Source: Pedobacter sp. L105 (lineage in GTDB: Bacteria; Bacteroidota; Bacteroidia; Sphingobacteriales; Sphingobacteriaceae). Taken from it: a stretch of DNA of 64,000 nt. A program made the position numbers and the translations under genes. Positions 19,108 to 29,685 of this stretch are shown piece after piece. Under the pieces are notes generated by a model. It saw only the letters and a list, made by a program, of their open reading frames with translations. It was not told where the DNA came from and did not search any database. The first letter of the stretch is position 1; each line of letters starts with the position of its first letter. The stretch covers positions 1 to 64,000 of the forward strand of contig NZ_LMUP01000003.1 in the NCBI RefSeq assembly GCF_009765875.1, read 5' to 3'.

Positions 19108-20100
19108 CTAATTGCTGATCATGCTAAAGGCCAGTGCTGCTGCTAACTTTGCAGTACGCTGGTCTGTATCATAAGCCGGGTTATATTCTGCAATGTCCAT
19201 GCTGATTACTTTACCAGAGCTGATAATCGCTGTCAGGCAGCTAAAGAAAAAAGGATCAGGGAAAATACCTGAATAAGCAGGGGCGCTTACACCGGGAGCC
19301 GCAGCAGACGAAAATACATCCATACAGATCGTCAAATAAACATGGGTTGATCCTTCGATAAATTCTTTTATCCGGCTAAAGATTTCTTTTTCCCGGGAAG
19401 GACTAAACAGCTCCGCAGAAATGTGATTGACGTTTAGCGATAAAGCTCTATTAAACAATAGCTTGGTGTTACTGTTCCGCTGAATCCCGATGGGAAGATA
19501 GCGAAATTCTATTCCCAGATCTTTGCAGTCATGAGCTATTTGCAGGAAGCCGGTGCCAGAATTAGTGCCTTTTTCAGCAGGCTCACGCAGATCGAAATGT
19601 GCATCAAAATTAATGATGCCAATCGTAGCTGAAGAATTGATATGGTTGTTTATTCCTGAGAAATGTCCGTAAGCAACCTCATGTCCTCCGCCAATTACCA
19701 GCGGAAGATAACCTTTACCCAATGCTGCGGTAACCAGATCGGCCAATGCTTGCTGGGCTTCCTCCATAGCTTCCGTATCACAGGTTATATCTCCCAGGTC
19801 TACAAACAGTGTTTCTTCGTTAAAATGTACAGGTAAACTGCCAGAGGCCATCCGGAAATGTAAAGGAGCATCTTTTGCCCCTGTACGTCCGCCGTTACGT
19901 TTTACACCTTCATCACAGGCAAAACCTATCAGGGCAATTCCTTTTTGCCCGGTTTGTAAAATTGGAATAGTTTCTTCTAAGAGATCTACAGTAACAATCC
20001 GCTGATGCCACCGCTGAGATGCGGGATCAGTTCCATCATTGCGTCCCTTCCAGGTAGCTTCGGGGGTTTTATTATAAAATTCAGGGTTGATAACAGCCAT
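19108..20100 (-). CDS. hutG: Formimidoylglutamase (arginase family)
   Basis: The 330-aa protein belongs to the ureohydrolase (arginase) fold and should hydrolyse N-formimidoyl-L-glutamate to glutamate and formamide, the last step of this histidine pathway. Mn-binding motifs are visible: GGGHEVAYGH, INFDAHFDLR and ICMDVFSSAAAPGVSAP, the latter the form usual in Bacteroidota HutG-type enzymes rather than true arginases. It is the last gene of the hut operon, 94 bases after hutI. Assignment rests on motifs plus operon context. Confidence 0.93.
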   Translation of the reverse strand: MAVINPEFYNKTPEATWKGRNDGTDPASQRWHQRIVTVDLLEETIPILQTGQKGIALIGFACDEGVKRNGGRTGAKDAPLHFRMASGSLPVHFNEETLFVDLGDITCDTEAMEEAQQALADLVTAALGKGYLPLVIGGGHEVAYGHFSGINNHINSSATIGIINFDAHFDLREPAEKGTNSGTGFLQIAHDCKDLGIEFRYLPIGIQRNSNTKLLFNRALSLNVNHISAELFSPSREKEIFSRIKEFIEGSTHVYLTICMDVFSSAAAPGVSAPAYSGIFPDPFFFSCLTAIISSGKVISMDIAEYNPAYDTDQRTAKLAAALAFSMISN

Positions 20101-20194
20101 ATTTTTACGTTTGTAAATTCACTAAAATCGAGTTCTATTTTTAAAGACTTTCTAATTGTTCGCTATAACCGTTCGATTGCCTTAATTGATAATC

Positions 20195-21424
20195 TTAACT
20201 GATCTGAACTCCACTTTTCCATACTGTATATGGTTTCATTTTTCCCTGGTGGTATACTATCTCCCGGTAATCACTGCAGGGATAAGCTTGCATATCAGCT
20301 TTCATTCCGGTTTCCAGTTTACCACGGTCATGAAGCCCTAAAGCTCTTGCTGCCCTGAAAGTTATCCCGGCAAATACTTCAGCTGTGCTGAGTTTTTCTG
20401 ACGCACTCATTACAGCCGCCTGCATCAATAAATCGCCCATAGGCGCTGATCCGGGATTCCAATCGCTGGCAATGGCTACACAGGCACCTGCATCCAGTAA
20501 TTTCCTTGCCGGTGCATAAGACATGCCCAATCCCAGAGAAGCACCAGGAAGTACAACGGCTACGGTATCAGATCCGCTGATCAGGCCGATCTCCTGAGTT
20601 CCGGAAGCTTCCAGATGATCTGCTGATAAAGCGCCTGTTTGTACGGCAACTTCCAGGCCACCGGTAGTAAACTGGTCGGCATGAACAGTAAGCTGAAAGC
20701 CCATCGCCTTTGCCGCCATCAGATAATGCAGCGCTGCCGGAACATCAAATGCACTCTCTTCAATAAAAATATCCACGCGACCGGCCAGCTGCTCTGCTTT
20801 GATCACAGGCAGCAAATTTTCTATCACGTCATTGAGGTAGTCCATTGCTGAACCTTTAAAATCTTTCGGTAGCAAATGTGCAGCCAGGCAGGTAGGTATA
20901 AGATCTGCAGCGGTCTGGCCATTTACTTTTGCAATTGTTCTTAATTGTTTAAGCTCATTATCCAGGTTTAAGCCATATCCGCTTTTAACTTCAATCGTGG
21001 TGACGCCTTCAGTTAAATGCCGCTGGACCCTTTTCAATAAAAGACTGGTCAGCAAATCTTCACCTGCCAAACGAGTTTGCGTAACAGAATCCCAGATACC
21101 GCCACCGCTTTTTGCAATCTCAAGATAAGACTTACCTTGTATACGAAGACTGTAATCTTTAGCCCTGCTTCCTGCGAAGCAGATATGGGTATGGCAATCT
21201 ACAAAACCAGGAATTAACACACTTTCCTCTATAATCTCTTCTAGAGGCAGGGCAGGATAGAGAGCCTTTAATTCTTCAAAATTACCAGTCTGAAGAATTA
21301 ATCCGTTTTCAACGATCACGCCCCCATGATTGATGATCTGAAGCCGACTATCATTTATAGCTCCGCCGGTAGCTAAACCAGTTAGCGGTATGATTTCTGC
21401 AAATGGTCCGATTAATTTTTTCAT
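20195..21424 (-). CDS. hutI: Imidazolonepropionase
   Basis: The 409-aa amidohydrolase-superfamily enzyme opens the imidazolone ring to give N-formimidoylglutamate. Metal ligands appear in FVDCHTHICFAGSRA (HxH), TVHADQF and IASDWNPGSAP. The substrate-loop motif SGYGLNLDNELKQLRTI is typical of HutI. The start ATG is 15 bases after the hutU stop. Length is normal for the family. Confidence 0.96.
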   Translation of the reverse strand: MKKLIGPFAEIIPLTGLATGGAINDSRLQIINHGGVIVENGLILQTGNFEELKALYPALPLEEIIEESVLIPGFVDCHTHICFAGSRAKDYSLRIQGKSYLEIAKSGGGIWDSVTQTRLAGEDLLTSLLLKRVQRHLTEGVTTIEVKSGYGLNLDNELKQLRTIAKVNGQTAADLIPTCLAAHLLPKDFKGSAMDYLNDVIENLLPVIKAEQLAGRVDIFIEESAFDVPAALHYLMAAKAMGFQLTVHADQFTTGGLEVAVQTGALSADHLEASGTQEIGLISGSDTVAVVLPGASLGLGMSYAPARKLLDAGACVAIASDWNPGSAPMGDLLMQAAVMSASEKLSTAEVFAGITFRAARALGLHDRGKLETGMKADMQAYPCSDYREIVYHQGKMKPYTVWKSGVQIS

Positions 21425-21439
21425 CTCAAGTCTTGTGAA

Positions 21440-23113
21440 TTATTTTATCGCTAAACCAAACTTATCTGCCCAATGCTCTGCCTGCTCATAACCCGCATCT
21501 GCATGGCGGAAAATACCCATAGCAGGATCATTATATAACACACGGCTAATGCAGGAAGCTGCCCTTGCTGTTCCATCCGCTACCACAACCATACCCGCAT
21601 GCTGAGAATAACCCATGCCTACGCCTCCTCCATGATGGAAAGAAACCCAGGTAGCCCCACCAGAAGTATTGGCCATCAAATTAAGCAGGGGCCAGTCGGA
21701 AACCGCATCAGAACCATCCTTCATCGACTCGGTTTCCCTGTTTGGAGAGGCTACAGATCCGCAATCCAGATGATCTCTGCCAATCACTATTGGTCCTTTA
21801 ACTTTACCGCTGGCTACCAGTTCATTGAACAATAATCCTGCTTTTTCACGTTCGCCCATGCCCAGCCAGCAGATCCTTGCAGGCAGGCCCTGGAAGCTCA
21901 CCTTTTCCTGTGCCTTTTGCAACCAGTTGATCAGGTGGCTGTTCTCAGGAAAAGCTTCCATTAGCGCACGGTCGGTAATATAAATATCTTCAGGATCACC
22001 AGACAAGGCTACCCATCTAAAGGGCCCCTTGCCTTCACAAAAAAGCGGTCTGATGTAGGCCGGTGTAAAACCAGGGAAATTAAAAGCATCTTTTTCTCCT
22101 CCCTGTCTGGCAAACTCTCTGAGGTTATTGCCATAATCAAAAGTTATGGCACCTAGTTTTTGCAATTCAAGCATGTAGCCTACATGGCGGGCCATACTGC
22201 TTAAGGATAGTTTTTTATAAGTTTCAGGATCGGCCTTTCTTAAATCAGCAGCTGCTGAAAGCGATAATCCATTGGGAATATACCCGTTCAGCGGATCATG
22301 TGCCGAGGTCTGATCGGTTAGGATATCAGGAATAAACTGGTCGGCAATTAATCGCTTCAACAGGTCGCCTGCATCACTAACTAACCCTACAGACAAAGGT
22401 TCTTTCTTTTCTTTAGCCTCTTTAACCCATTGGATAGCTTCATCATAAGAATGTGTAATCCGGTCTATATATTGTGTGTCTACTCTTTTCTGTATCCTTG
22501 AAGCATCTATATCCGCACCCAGGAAAATACCGCCTGCCATGGTCGCTGCTAAAGGCTGTGCACCTCCCATACCGCCAATGCCAGCACTCACAATGACCTT
22601 TCCGGCCAGGTCATTGTCAAAATGCTGACGCCCGCATTCTACAAATGTTTCATACGTACCCTGTAAAATTCCCTGTGTGCCAATATAAATCCAGCTGCCT
22701 GCTGTCATTTGTCCGTACATCATCAGTCCTTTACTGCGCAGCTCATTAAAATGCTCCCAGTTTGCCCATGCAGGTACGAGATTGCTATTGGCAATCAATA
22801 CGCGCGGAGCTTCAGGATGGCTCCTGATGATACCTACTGGTTTACCTGATTGAACAAGGAGGGAATGATGTTCATCAAGTTCCAGCAGGATCTCGATGAT
22901 CTTGCGAAGGGCTTCGGGGTTACGCGCCGCCTGACCAATACCTCCATATACTACCAGTTCTTCAGGATTTTCTGCTACCTGTCCGTCAAGGTTGTTTAGC
23001 AGCATGCGCAGCACTGCTTCAGTCTGCCAGCTTTTGGCATGTAACTCCAAACCTCTTGGCGCTTTATATACAGGATGTTTGGCGTAAGTATCAATAAATG
23101 CTGAATTCTTCAT
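21440..23113 (-). CDS. hutU: Urocanate hydratase
   Basis: The 557-aa protein is a full-length urocanase, the NAD-dependent second enzyme of histidine degradation. Family motifs include [31 protein letters not shown] (dinucleotide loop), [30 protein letters not shown], and [18 protein letters not shown] with [20 protein letters not shown] at the end. The start overlaps the last 23 bases of hutH, so the two are probably translationally coupled. Confidence 0.97.
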   Translation of the reverse strand: MKNSAFIDTYAKHPVYKAPRGLELHAKSWQTEAVLRMLLNNLDGQVAENPEELVVYGGIGQAARNPEALRKIIEILLELDEHHSLLVQSGKPVGIIRSHPEAPRVLIANSNLVPAWANWEHFNELRSKGLMMYGQMTAGSWIYIGTQGILQGTYETFVECGRQHFDNDLAGKVIVSAGIGGMGGAQPLAATMAGGIFLGADIDASRIQKRVDTQYIDRITHSYDEAIQWVKEAKEKKEPLSVGLVSDAGDLLKRLIADQFIPDILTDQTSAHDPLNGYIPNGLSLSAAADLRKADPETYKKLSLSSMARHVGYMLELQKLGAITFDYGNNLREFARQGGEKDAFNFPGFTPAYIRPLFCEGKGPFRWVALSGDPEDIYITDRALMEAFPENSHLINWLQKAQEKVSFQGLPARICWLGMGEREKAGLLFNELVASGKVKGPIVIGRDHLDCGSVASPNRETESMKDGSDAVSDWPLLNLMANTSGGATWVSFHHGGGVGMGYSQHAGMVVVADGTARAASCISRVLYNDPAMGIFRHADAGYEQAEHWADKFGLAIK

Positions 23114-24653
23114 CTTTAGTCAGGTTTATGTGGTTCAGTATAGCGGTTTCTTCAGCAAGGGCCAGTAGCGTTCCATCGCAGATCAGCTGATGCAGCTGAT
23201 TGATGTCGTCAGAAAAAATGCGGTCTTCGGTAATCGGTGGTACATGTTGTCTAACCAGCTGGTGACAGGCTTCAATAACAGGGGCCGACTGCAGAGGTCT
23301 CCGGAATTCTATAGCCTGCGAAGCATATAACAATTCAATAGCCTGTATATATTCCAGGTTATCTATCACCTGATGTAATTTTCTTCCGCTGATAGAACCC
23401 ATAGAAACATGGTCTTCCTGCCCAAGCGAGGTAGGAACGCTATCTGCACTTGCAGGAAAACAGAGGGTTTTATTCTCAGTAACCAATGCAGCGGTAGTAT
23501 ATTGTGGGATCATCAAACCGGAGTTTAAACCAGCATCGGCAATCAGCAGTTTAGGCAGATCATATCTACCCTCATTCATCAGGTAACAGCGTCGGTCGGC
23601 AATGTTGCCCAGCTCAGCAGCAGCTACGGTTACATAATCCAGTGCCATAGCCAGCGGCTGACCATGGAAATTTCCTCCGCTGATGGTATCTTCTGCACTA
23701 AAAATAATGGGGTTATCAGTCACTGAATTGAGCTCTATTTCAGTCAGTTCTTTCAGGTGCAGCCAGGCATTACGTGAGGCACCATGTACCTGCGGCATAC
23801 AGCGGATAGAATAGGGGTCCTGCACACGGCTGCAGTTAATATGTGAGGTTCCAATTTCAGATCCTTCCAGCAAAGCTGATAAGCGCTGTGCTACTAATTT
23901 AGTGCCTTTATAAGGCCTTAACTGATGAAGGCGTTTATCAAAAGGGCGTTTAGAGCCGGTTAAGCCTTCCAGTGACATGGCTCCGATTAAATCGGCTATA
24001 TCTAGTGAATTGCCTAAACGCTGTACTGCTTTTACGGCAAAGGCCAGGATAAACTGCGTGCCATTGATTAGCGCCAGACCTTCTTTTGGGCCTAGTGCCA
24101 ACGGAACCAGCCCATATTCTTCCAGTACATGGGCCGATGATAACTGGGCTCCCTTGTGAAACACCTGCCCCAAACCAATCAATGGAAGAAAAAGATGTGA
24201 CAGGGGGGCAAGATCTCCTGATGCGCCTACTGAACCTTTCTCGGGTACCAGTGGAATTACATCATGATCTATAAACCAGATAATGCGTTCCAGGGTTTGT
24301 GGGGATATACCCGAATAACCCTGTGCCAGCGCATGTACTTTAGTGATCATCATGATCTTTGCAATCTCTGCCGGTATGGGCTTGCCAACGCCTACACTAT
24401 GGCTTTTTAGGATGTTGATCTGTAACTGAGACGTGTCTTTTTCAGAAATATGGGTATCACACATTGGCCCAAAACCGGTATTTACGCCATACACAGGCTG
24501 CTGGCTGTGCACAATCTTAGTGACCTCTTCTTTAGAAGTCCGAATGGCTTCTGCAGCTTCGGGTCCGATAATGCCCTGTGTTTTACCACTGGCGATATCC
24601 AGGCAAATACCAATGGTCAGATGGTCTGTGCCGTATAAAAAAGTATTATTCAT
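23091..24653 (-). CDS. hutH: Histidine ammonia-lyase
   Basis: This enzyme deaminates histidine to urocanate. The MIO cofactor triad Ala-Ser-Gly is at 144-146 within [14 protein letters not shown], and other family motifs are YGVNTGFG and [12 protein letters not shown] chose the ATG at 24653 (520 aa) rather than an upstream start at 24704. Residues from here match the usual HutH start, and the ATG overlaps the marR stop (ATGAATAA), indicating coupling. It is the first enzyme gene of the operon marR-hutH-hutU-hutI-hutG. Confidence 0.96.
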   Translation of the reverse strand: MNNTFLYGTDHLTIGICLDIASGKTQGIIGPEAAEAIRTSKEEVTKIVHSQQPVYGVNTGFGPMCDTHISEKDTSQLQINILKSHSVGVGKPIPAEIAKIMMITKVHALAQGYSGISPQTLERIIWFIDHDVIPLVPEKGSVGASGDLAPLSHLFLPLIGLGQVFHKGAQLSSAHVLEEYGLVPLALGPKEGLALINGTQFILAFAVKAVQRLGNSLDIADLIGAMSLEGLTGSKRPFDKRLHQLRPYKGTKLVAQRLSALLEGSEIGTSHINCSRVQDPYSIRCMPQVHGASRNAWLHLKELTEIELNSVTDNPIIFSAEDTISGGNFHGQPLAMALDYVTVAAAELGNIADRRCYLMNEGRYDLPKLLIADAGLNSGLMIPQYTTAALVTENKTLCFPASADSVPTSLGQEDHVSMGSISGRKLHQVIDNLEYIQAIELLYASQAIEFRRPLQSAPVIEACHQLVRQHVPPITEDRIFSDDINQLHQLICDGTLLALAEETAILNHINLTKDEEFSIY

Positions 24654-25155
24654 GAACTGTAGTATTAATGGGCTGATGAATTTTTTCTGTAATGCTTTTA
24701 ACAATATTGGTTGACTTGAAAGCCTCTTCCAGGGTAGTTAACGTATTTAAAATGGCATGGCTTTCAGATCCGCCTCCGGCTACTTCTTCCATCGTTTCAC
24801 GGATAGCGTCCCATACCGGGAGTATTTTTTTTAACAGCTTTTTCCCTTCGGGTGTCAGTTTGATCAGCTGCTTGCGTGCATCTTCCTTGCTGGTTGTCGC
24901 TGCAACCAATCCTTTGCTTTTTAAATTGGAAATCAGCTGACTGGCAGCGGGATGGGTAACTTCAATCTGTTCGCACAATTCCTGTATGGATAATGAATTG
25001 TTTTCTGATAACAAGTAGAACACCGGGAACCAGGTTGTTTCAAAAACAATCCCTTCTGCGCGGTAAGCTTTGTTAATCTCTGAAAGAAAAACTTCACTGA
25101 GCCGTTTTAAACGACTACCTAAAACTAAGTATCCTAATGACTGGTAATAATTCAT
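24646..25155 (-). CDS. MarR-family regulator, probable hut repressor
   Basis: The 169-aa winged-helix protein has the MarR pattern: LSIQELCEQIEVTHPAASQLI (recognition-helix region), then NLKSKGLVAATTSKEDARKQLIKLTPEGK (wing). It is the first gene of the hut operon, its stop overlapping the hutH start by 8 bases. This replaces the HutC-type repressor found in proteobacteria. A dyad operator candidate lies 18-39 bases upstream of its start, which suggests autoregulation and control of the whole operon. The effector may be urocanate or histidine, by analogy only. Confidence 0.9.
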   Translation of the reverse strand: MNYYQSLGYLVLGSRLKRLSEVFLSEINKAYRAEGIVFETTWFPVFYLLSENNSLSIQELCEQIEVTHPAASQLISNLKSKGLVAATTSKEDARKQLIKLTPEGKKLLKKILPVWDAIRETMEEVAGGGSESHAILNTLTTLEEAFKSTNIVKSITEKIHQPINTTVHE

Positions 25156-25160
25156 GGCTA

Positions 25161-25194
25161 AATATATAAGTAATTATATAAGGTCTTATATATT
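25161..25194. promoter_or_regulatory. Candidate MarR operator upstream of the hut operon
   Basis: ATTATATAAG-GT-CTTATATATT (25173-25194) is a near-perfect 22-bp dyad. A further direct half-site AATATATAAG at 25161-25170 is the exact complement of the right half. The size fits a MarR dimer site. It sits just upstream of the marR start, where a repressor would block transcription. Confidence 0.55.
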
Positions 25195-25439
25195 ATTTGA
25201 TAATTGTATCATTTGTCTTCTAAAAGTTGGAACGAATGAAGATCAATATGTCTGCTTCTGCATGCATCAAGTATTTCATTCATCCAGAATTGCATTTACA
25301 CAGGATATACTTGTCATCATCTTTTAAATTACATTTTACTGGATAATCGGGAATTGAAATTTCATGCCTGGAAATTTAGAATGGCCTACAGAATTGAAAC
25401 AGAATTGCAGTTTAATATTGCAGTTTGAACAACTAAACC

Positions 25440-27395
25440 ATGCTTCAGTCAATTTTTAAAGGCAGATATAATGTCTTATTTTCTTTTTTTGCAGTTTTTA
25501 TTGCTGCCTCTTTTTTAATCCGCTTTGGATTACTGATGGTTTCAATTCCTAAAGCAGATTTTAGTTTTCTTTCCGTTATCCAATTGTTTTTGGTGGGTTT
25601 TGTTTATGATTTCGGCGTCGCCTTATTCCTGGGCACGCTGTTCAGCTTTTACCTGTTATTGCTTCCTCAAAAATATACCGATACCATTACCAACAGGATA
25701 GTCACTTATGCATGGCTCTCCATCATCCTTTTTATCACCTTTTTCTCTTTTTTTGCAGAGCTTACTTTCTGGCAGGAATTTGAGAGCCGTTTTAATTTTA
25801 TAGCAGTTGATTACCTGATCTACACTTACGAGGTGATCCACAATATCAATGAATCTTATCCTTTACCACTGCTGATTGGCGGGGTGCTGCTGCTGGTGGC
25901 GCTGGTTATCTATATGTTTGCAAAAAGAAAGGTATTTAAACATGCGTTTCAATCTGTTTCTACATTTGGCGGGCGGCTAATGGTTACCGGTTCTTTACTG
26001 ATCCTGACACTTCTTTATGGTTTTTTCCTGTCTAATTCAAAAGCAGATTACAGTAATAACCGTTACCAGGATGAATTATCAAAAGCAGGTATTTATTCCT
26101 TTTTTGCAGCTTTTAAAAACAATGAACTGAGTTATAATGATTTTTATACCACCATTCCCAAAGCAAAAGCTTTTCAGCTGATCAGAGAGGAATTAAAAAC
26201 ACCAAATAGTTCATTCCTTAGTCAGGAAAATTCAATTAAAAGACAAATTACCAATACCGGAAAAGTGTATAAGCCTAATGTGATCATGATCACGGTAGAA
26301 AGTCTCAGTGGAGAATTTCTGGCGCACTTTGGAAATAAACAGGGACTTACTCCTGTACTAGATTCTTTGGCAAGCCATAATGTGCTGTTTACCAATTTAT
26401 ATGCTACCGGCACAAGAACAGTGAGGGGGATGGAAGCGCTGACATTATCGGCCCCGCCAACGCCTGGCAGCAGTATTGTTAGAAGACAGGGAAATGAACA
26501 CCTGAATACAGTGGGGCGTATTTTCCAGAAAGCAGGTTATAGCAGAACTTTTTACTATGGCGGAGACGGGTATTTTGATAACATGAATGAATACTTTGGC
26601 AGTAACGGGTTCGATATCACCGACCGTGGCAGAAATCTAAAGTTTGATGATACTTATAAAACCAAAAGAACAATTATTCAGGACAGCCAGGTGCATTTTG
26701 AAAATGCCTGGGGTATCAGCGATGAAGATCTGTTCGATGTAGTGATCAAGGGTTCAGATGCCCAATATAAATCTGGAAAACCTTTTTACAGTTTTATCAT
26801 GACCACCTCCAATCACCGTCCTTTTACTTATCCTTCAGGGAAAGTAAAAGAAGCTTCGGGCAGCGGAAGGGAAGGAGCTGTTCGTTATACAGATTATGCA
26901 ATTGGTGAATTTCTAAAGAAAATGAGTACCAAACCATGGTATAAAAATACAGTGGTAATCATTGTGGCCGATCATTGCGCCAGCAGCGCCGGGAAAGATG
27001 AGATAGATATCAGCAAATACCATATTCCCGCCATTATTGTCAACCTGCCCGAGCACAATCAAATGGAAATCAGCCCTCTTTGTTCACAAATAGATATTTA
27101 CCCTACCTTGTTTAAATTACTGGGCTGGACCTATGAAAGTAATCTTTATGGGCAGAACGTACTTGATCCTGCTTATCATCCGCGCGCATTATTGGGCACC
27201 TATCAGAAATTAGCCTATTTGCAGCAAAATAGCCTGGTGATTTTAGGGCCACAGCAAAAAAATAAAACCTTTCTGTATAATAAACTGAAAAATGAACAGT
27301 TACCTGCTAAACTTCCTTCTTCAGTGGTAGACATGGCCGTTGCTTATTATCAATCAGCCTATGATCTGTTTAAGGATGGAGGAATGCATCAGTAA
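25440..27395 (+). CDS. LTA synthase-like membrane phosphotransferase (sulfatase fold)
   Basis: The 651-aa protein has about five N-terminal membrane helices (residues 10-200) and a periplasmic sulfatase/phosphoglycerol-transferase domain. Active-site features are MITVESLSGEFL (metal Glu), ATGTRTVRGMEALTLS (likely nucleophile Thr327, aligned by eye with the LtaS Thr), and VADHCASSAGKDEIDISKYHIP (metal Asp/His). Gram-negative relatives are usually annotated as LTA synthase family proteins. They probably transfer phosphoglycerol or phosphoethanolamine to envelope glycans or lipids, since lipoteichoic acid is absent. It stands alone between the hut operon and the efflux genes. Confidence 0.88.
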   Translation: MLQSIFKGRYNVLFSFFAVFIAASFLIRFGLLMVSIPKADFSFLSVIQLFLVGFVYDFGVALFLGTLFSFYLLLLPQKYTDTITNRIVTYAWLSIILFITFFSFFAELTFWQEFESRFNFIAVDYLIYTYEVIHNINESYPLPLLIGGVLLLVALVIYMFAKRKVFKHAFQSVSTFGGRLMVTGSLLILTLLYGFFLSNSKADYSNNRYQDELSKAGIYSFFAAFKNNELSYNDFYTTIPKAKAFQLIREELKTPNSSFLSQENSIKRQITNTGKVYKPNVIMITVESLSGEFLAHFGNKQGLTPVLDSLASHNVLFTNLYATGTRTVRGMEALTLSAPPTPGSSIVRRQGNEHLNTVGRIFQKAGYSRTFYYGGDGYFDNMNEYFGSNGFDITDRGRNLKFDDTYKTKRTIIQDSQVHFENAWGISDEDLFDVVIKGSDAQYKSGKPFYSFIMTTSNHRPFTYPSGKVKEASGSGREGAVRYTDYAIGEFLKKMSTKPWYKNTVVIIVADHCASSAGKDEIDISKYHIPAIIVNLPEHNQMEISPLCSQIDIYPTLFKLLGWTYESNLYGQNVLDPAYHPRALLGTYQKLAYLQQNSLVILGPQQKNKTFLYNKLKNEQLPAKLPSSVVDMAVAYYQSAYDLFKDGGMHQ

Positions 27396-27503
27396 TTAGG
27401 GAAATTGAAATTAGAGAAGCAATGGATTTTTTTAATTTGATATTAGCTTTATGTTTACGCTGGAAATTAAATAATGTATAGTTGATTGAACTGGGATCTT
27501 TTA

Positions 27504-28748
27504 ATGGGACAATTTAAAAAGTACTACCTTCTCCTTTTCTTTTTTGCAGGCAGTTATCAGCTTAAAGCACAACTACCGGTAAGAAATCTCAATTACTTTT
27601 TAGATGAAGGGGTAAAACGCAGTCCTTTATTAAAAGATTACCGTAATCAGCAGCAATCCAACCGTATTGATAGTATGCGGATAAAAGCAGGTTATCTTCC
27701 ACAGGTTACCGCAAGTTCTGCAGGTATGTATGCGCCAGTGGTGAATGGGTATGGTTATGATAAGGTATTAACCAACGGACAATCGCTGGAAGCCCTTCTG
27801 AACGTAAATTATAACATCGCCAGTAAGCGGAATATCAACAACCAGCTGGAGGGCATCAGGTTACAATCTGATTCACTGAAATTTGCCGCGGGACTGTCTG
27901 TACTGGATCTTCAAAAAGCTATTGCCGATCAATATATTACTGCCTTTGCCAGTCAGCTGCAGGCTTCGTTTAATCTCGAAGTGTATGAATTGCTGAAAAA
28001 TGAAGAGCAGGTATTAAAAAAGCTAACGCGATCCAATGTCTACAAACAGGTAGATTACCTTACTTTCCTGGTTACCCTACAGCAACAGCAGCTGCAATGG
28101 AAACAGGCCGGGCTGCAATTGAAAAATGATTATTCTACCCTGAATTACCTCACCGGTATCCTTGATACTGTAGCCCATCCCCTGGAAGAACCAATTCTTC
28201 AGCCATCAACCTTGACGGAAAATACCTTTTTTATCCGCCGTTTTGGAATTGATAGTGCAAAGATCGAAAATCAGAGAAGGTCAATTGATTTTTCCTATAA
28301 ACCCAAAGCCGGTATTTACGCCAATGGCGGCTACAATTCTTCCTTTGTCTATCAGCCTTACCGGAACTTTGGTACCAGTGTGGGCTTTACAGTTTCAGTA
28401 CCTATTTATGACGGGCACCAGAAGAAAATGCTGCTGAATAAGCTGACCATAGCACAGCGTACTTCGAGTACCTACAGGGATTTCTTTGTGAACCAGCAGG
28501 CACAACAACTGGCGCTGATCCGGCAGCAGATCGCTGATCAGAACGGGTTGTACCAGCAGGTGAGCGAACAGATCAAATTTACCAAAAGCCTGATCCAGGT
28601 AGACAGCCGTTTGCTGCAGACCGGCGATATCAGAATAGCTGATTTTATCATTGCCATTAATAACTACCTGTCTGCACAAAACCTGTTGAGACAAACAAAC
28701 ATAAACCGCTTAAAGCTGGTTAACCAGCTGAATTACTGGAACCGATAA
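27504..28748 (+). CDS. TolC-family outer membrane efflux protein
   Basis: From the ATG at 27504 the protein has a signal peptide ending LKAQ and about 390 residues of alternating long helices and short strands typical of outer membrane factors. Signature regions are LNYFLDEGVKRSPLLKDYRN and YKPKAGIYANGGYN, with a late 'VSVPIYDG' strand turn. An upstream TTG at 27486 would add only six residues and is unlikely. The stop overlaps the start of the adaptor gene (TAATG), making an operon of outer membrane factor, adaptor and RND pump. Confidence 0.88.
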   Translation: MGQFKKYYLLLFFFAGSYQLKAQLPVRNLNYFLDEGVKRSPLLKDYRNQQQSNRIDSMRIKAGYLPQVTASSAGMYAPVVNGYGYDKVLTNGQSLEALLNVNYNIASKRNINNQLEGIRLQSDSLKFAAGLSVLDLQKAIADQYITAFASQLQASFNLEVYELLKNEEQVLKKLTRSNVYKQVDYLTFLVTLQQQQLQWKQAGLQLKNDYSTLNYLTGILDTVAHPLEEPILQPSTLTENTFFIRRFGIDSAKIENQRRSIDFSYKPKAGIYANGGYNSSFVYQPYRNFGTSVGFTVSVPIYDGHQKKMLLNKLTIAQRTSSTYRDFFVNQQAQQLALIRQQIADQNGLYQQVSEQIKFTKSLIQVDSRLLQTGDIRIADFIIAINNYLSAQNLLRQTNINRLKLVNQLNYWNR

Positions 28749-29683
28749 TGAATAAAATTTTAACCCCTGCATTGCTGATTGTTTATGGCCTGTTCATCGG
28801 ATTACTGACTTCCTGCCAGAGCGGCTCCGCTACGGCCGATGATGATGTAACGGCTGTTCCGCAAACTCCTGTTAAGGTGAGTTATGTAAGCACTGGTTCG
28901 CTGTCTGACGATATTGTGCTCAGTGCTTCTGCTGCTTATCAGGAAAAAAGTTATGTAAAAGCCAACACCAACGGCTACATCCAGAGCTCATCTGTACAGC
29001 CCGGTACCTTTGTTAAAAATAACCAGATCTTATTCAGGCTAATTACCAAAGAAGCGCGCGCGATTGGCAATGATATCAATCAGCTGGATCCGGGATTTAA
29101 ATTTTCTGGTATTTCTACGATCAGGGCAGAAAAAAATGGCTTCGTTACCCTGGTTAGCCATCAAAAAGGGGATTATGTACAGGATGGGGAAGCGCTGGCA
29201 GTGATCAGCAACCAGTCCAGCCTGGTTTTCCTGCTGGACCTGCCTTATGAAATGAGGGGACTGGCATTACAAAACCAGATTCTTGACATTACTTTGCCTG
29301 ACGGTGAAAAACTAAAGGGAACTGTATCTGCTGCTTTACCTTCCGTAGATACACTGGCACAAACCCAGAAGCTAATCCTGAAAGTTAACGCCACGCATCC
29401 TATTCCTGAAAACCTGATCGGAAAGGTAAGAATGGTCAAATCTGCGGCTTCCAATACACAACTACTGCCCAAATCGGCTGTGCTGACCAATGAAACTGAA
29501 GATGAATTTTGGGTGATGAAGATGATCAACGATTCTACAGCAGTAAAAACCATTGTCAAAAAAGGAATGGAAAATGAAAAGTCTGTGCAGATCTTGTCTC
29601 CAGTGTTTAGTGCTAAAGACAGGCTGATCAGCACAGGTAACTATGGATTGGCTGATACGGCGAAGGTTAAAATCATCAGGTAG
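28748..29683 (+). CDS. RND efflux periplasmic adaptor (MFP), lipoprotein
   Basis: The 311-aa protein starts with a lipoprotein signal (GLLTSCQSG, Cys23). It contains the two halves of a biotinyl-lipoyl-like domain (YIQSSSVQPGTFVKNNQILF and AEKNGFVTLVSHQKGDYVQD), followed by a beta-barrel domain. At 311 residues it is short: the usual alpha-helical hairpin between the lipoyl halves is nearly absent (only about 25 residues). It probably links the inner-membrane RND pump, encoded 2 bases downstream, with the TolC-like protein. Confidence 0.88.
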   Translation: MNKILTPALLIVYGLFIGLLTSCQSGSATADDDVTAVPQTPVKVSYVSTGSLSDDIVLSASAAYQEKSYVKANTNGYIQSSSVQPGTFVKNNQILFRLITKEARAIGNDINQLDPGFKFSGISTIRAEKNGFVTLVSHQKGDYVQDGEALAVISNQSSLVFLLDLPYEMRGLALQNQILDITLPDGEKLKGTVSAALPSVDTLAQTQKLILKVNATHPIPENLIGKVRMVKSAASNTQLLPKSAVLTNETEDEFWVMKMINDSTAVKTIVKKGMENEKSVQILSPVFSAKDRLISTGNYGLADTAKVKIIR

Positions 29684-29685
29684 TT

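Noticed and set aside
19108..20100. Arginase or agmatinase
   Set aside because: Location as the last gene of a full hut operon and the CMDVFSSAAAPGVSAP motif point to formimidoylglutamase.
24654..24704. Extended hutH start at 24704
   Set aside because: It would overlap marR by over 50 bases; the ATG at 24653 overlaps the marR stop in the common ATGA-like coupling and matches the family start.
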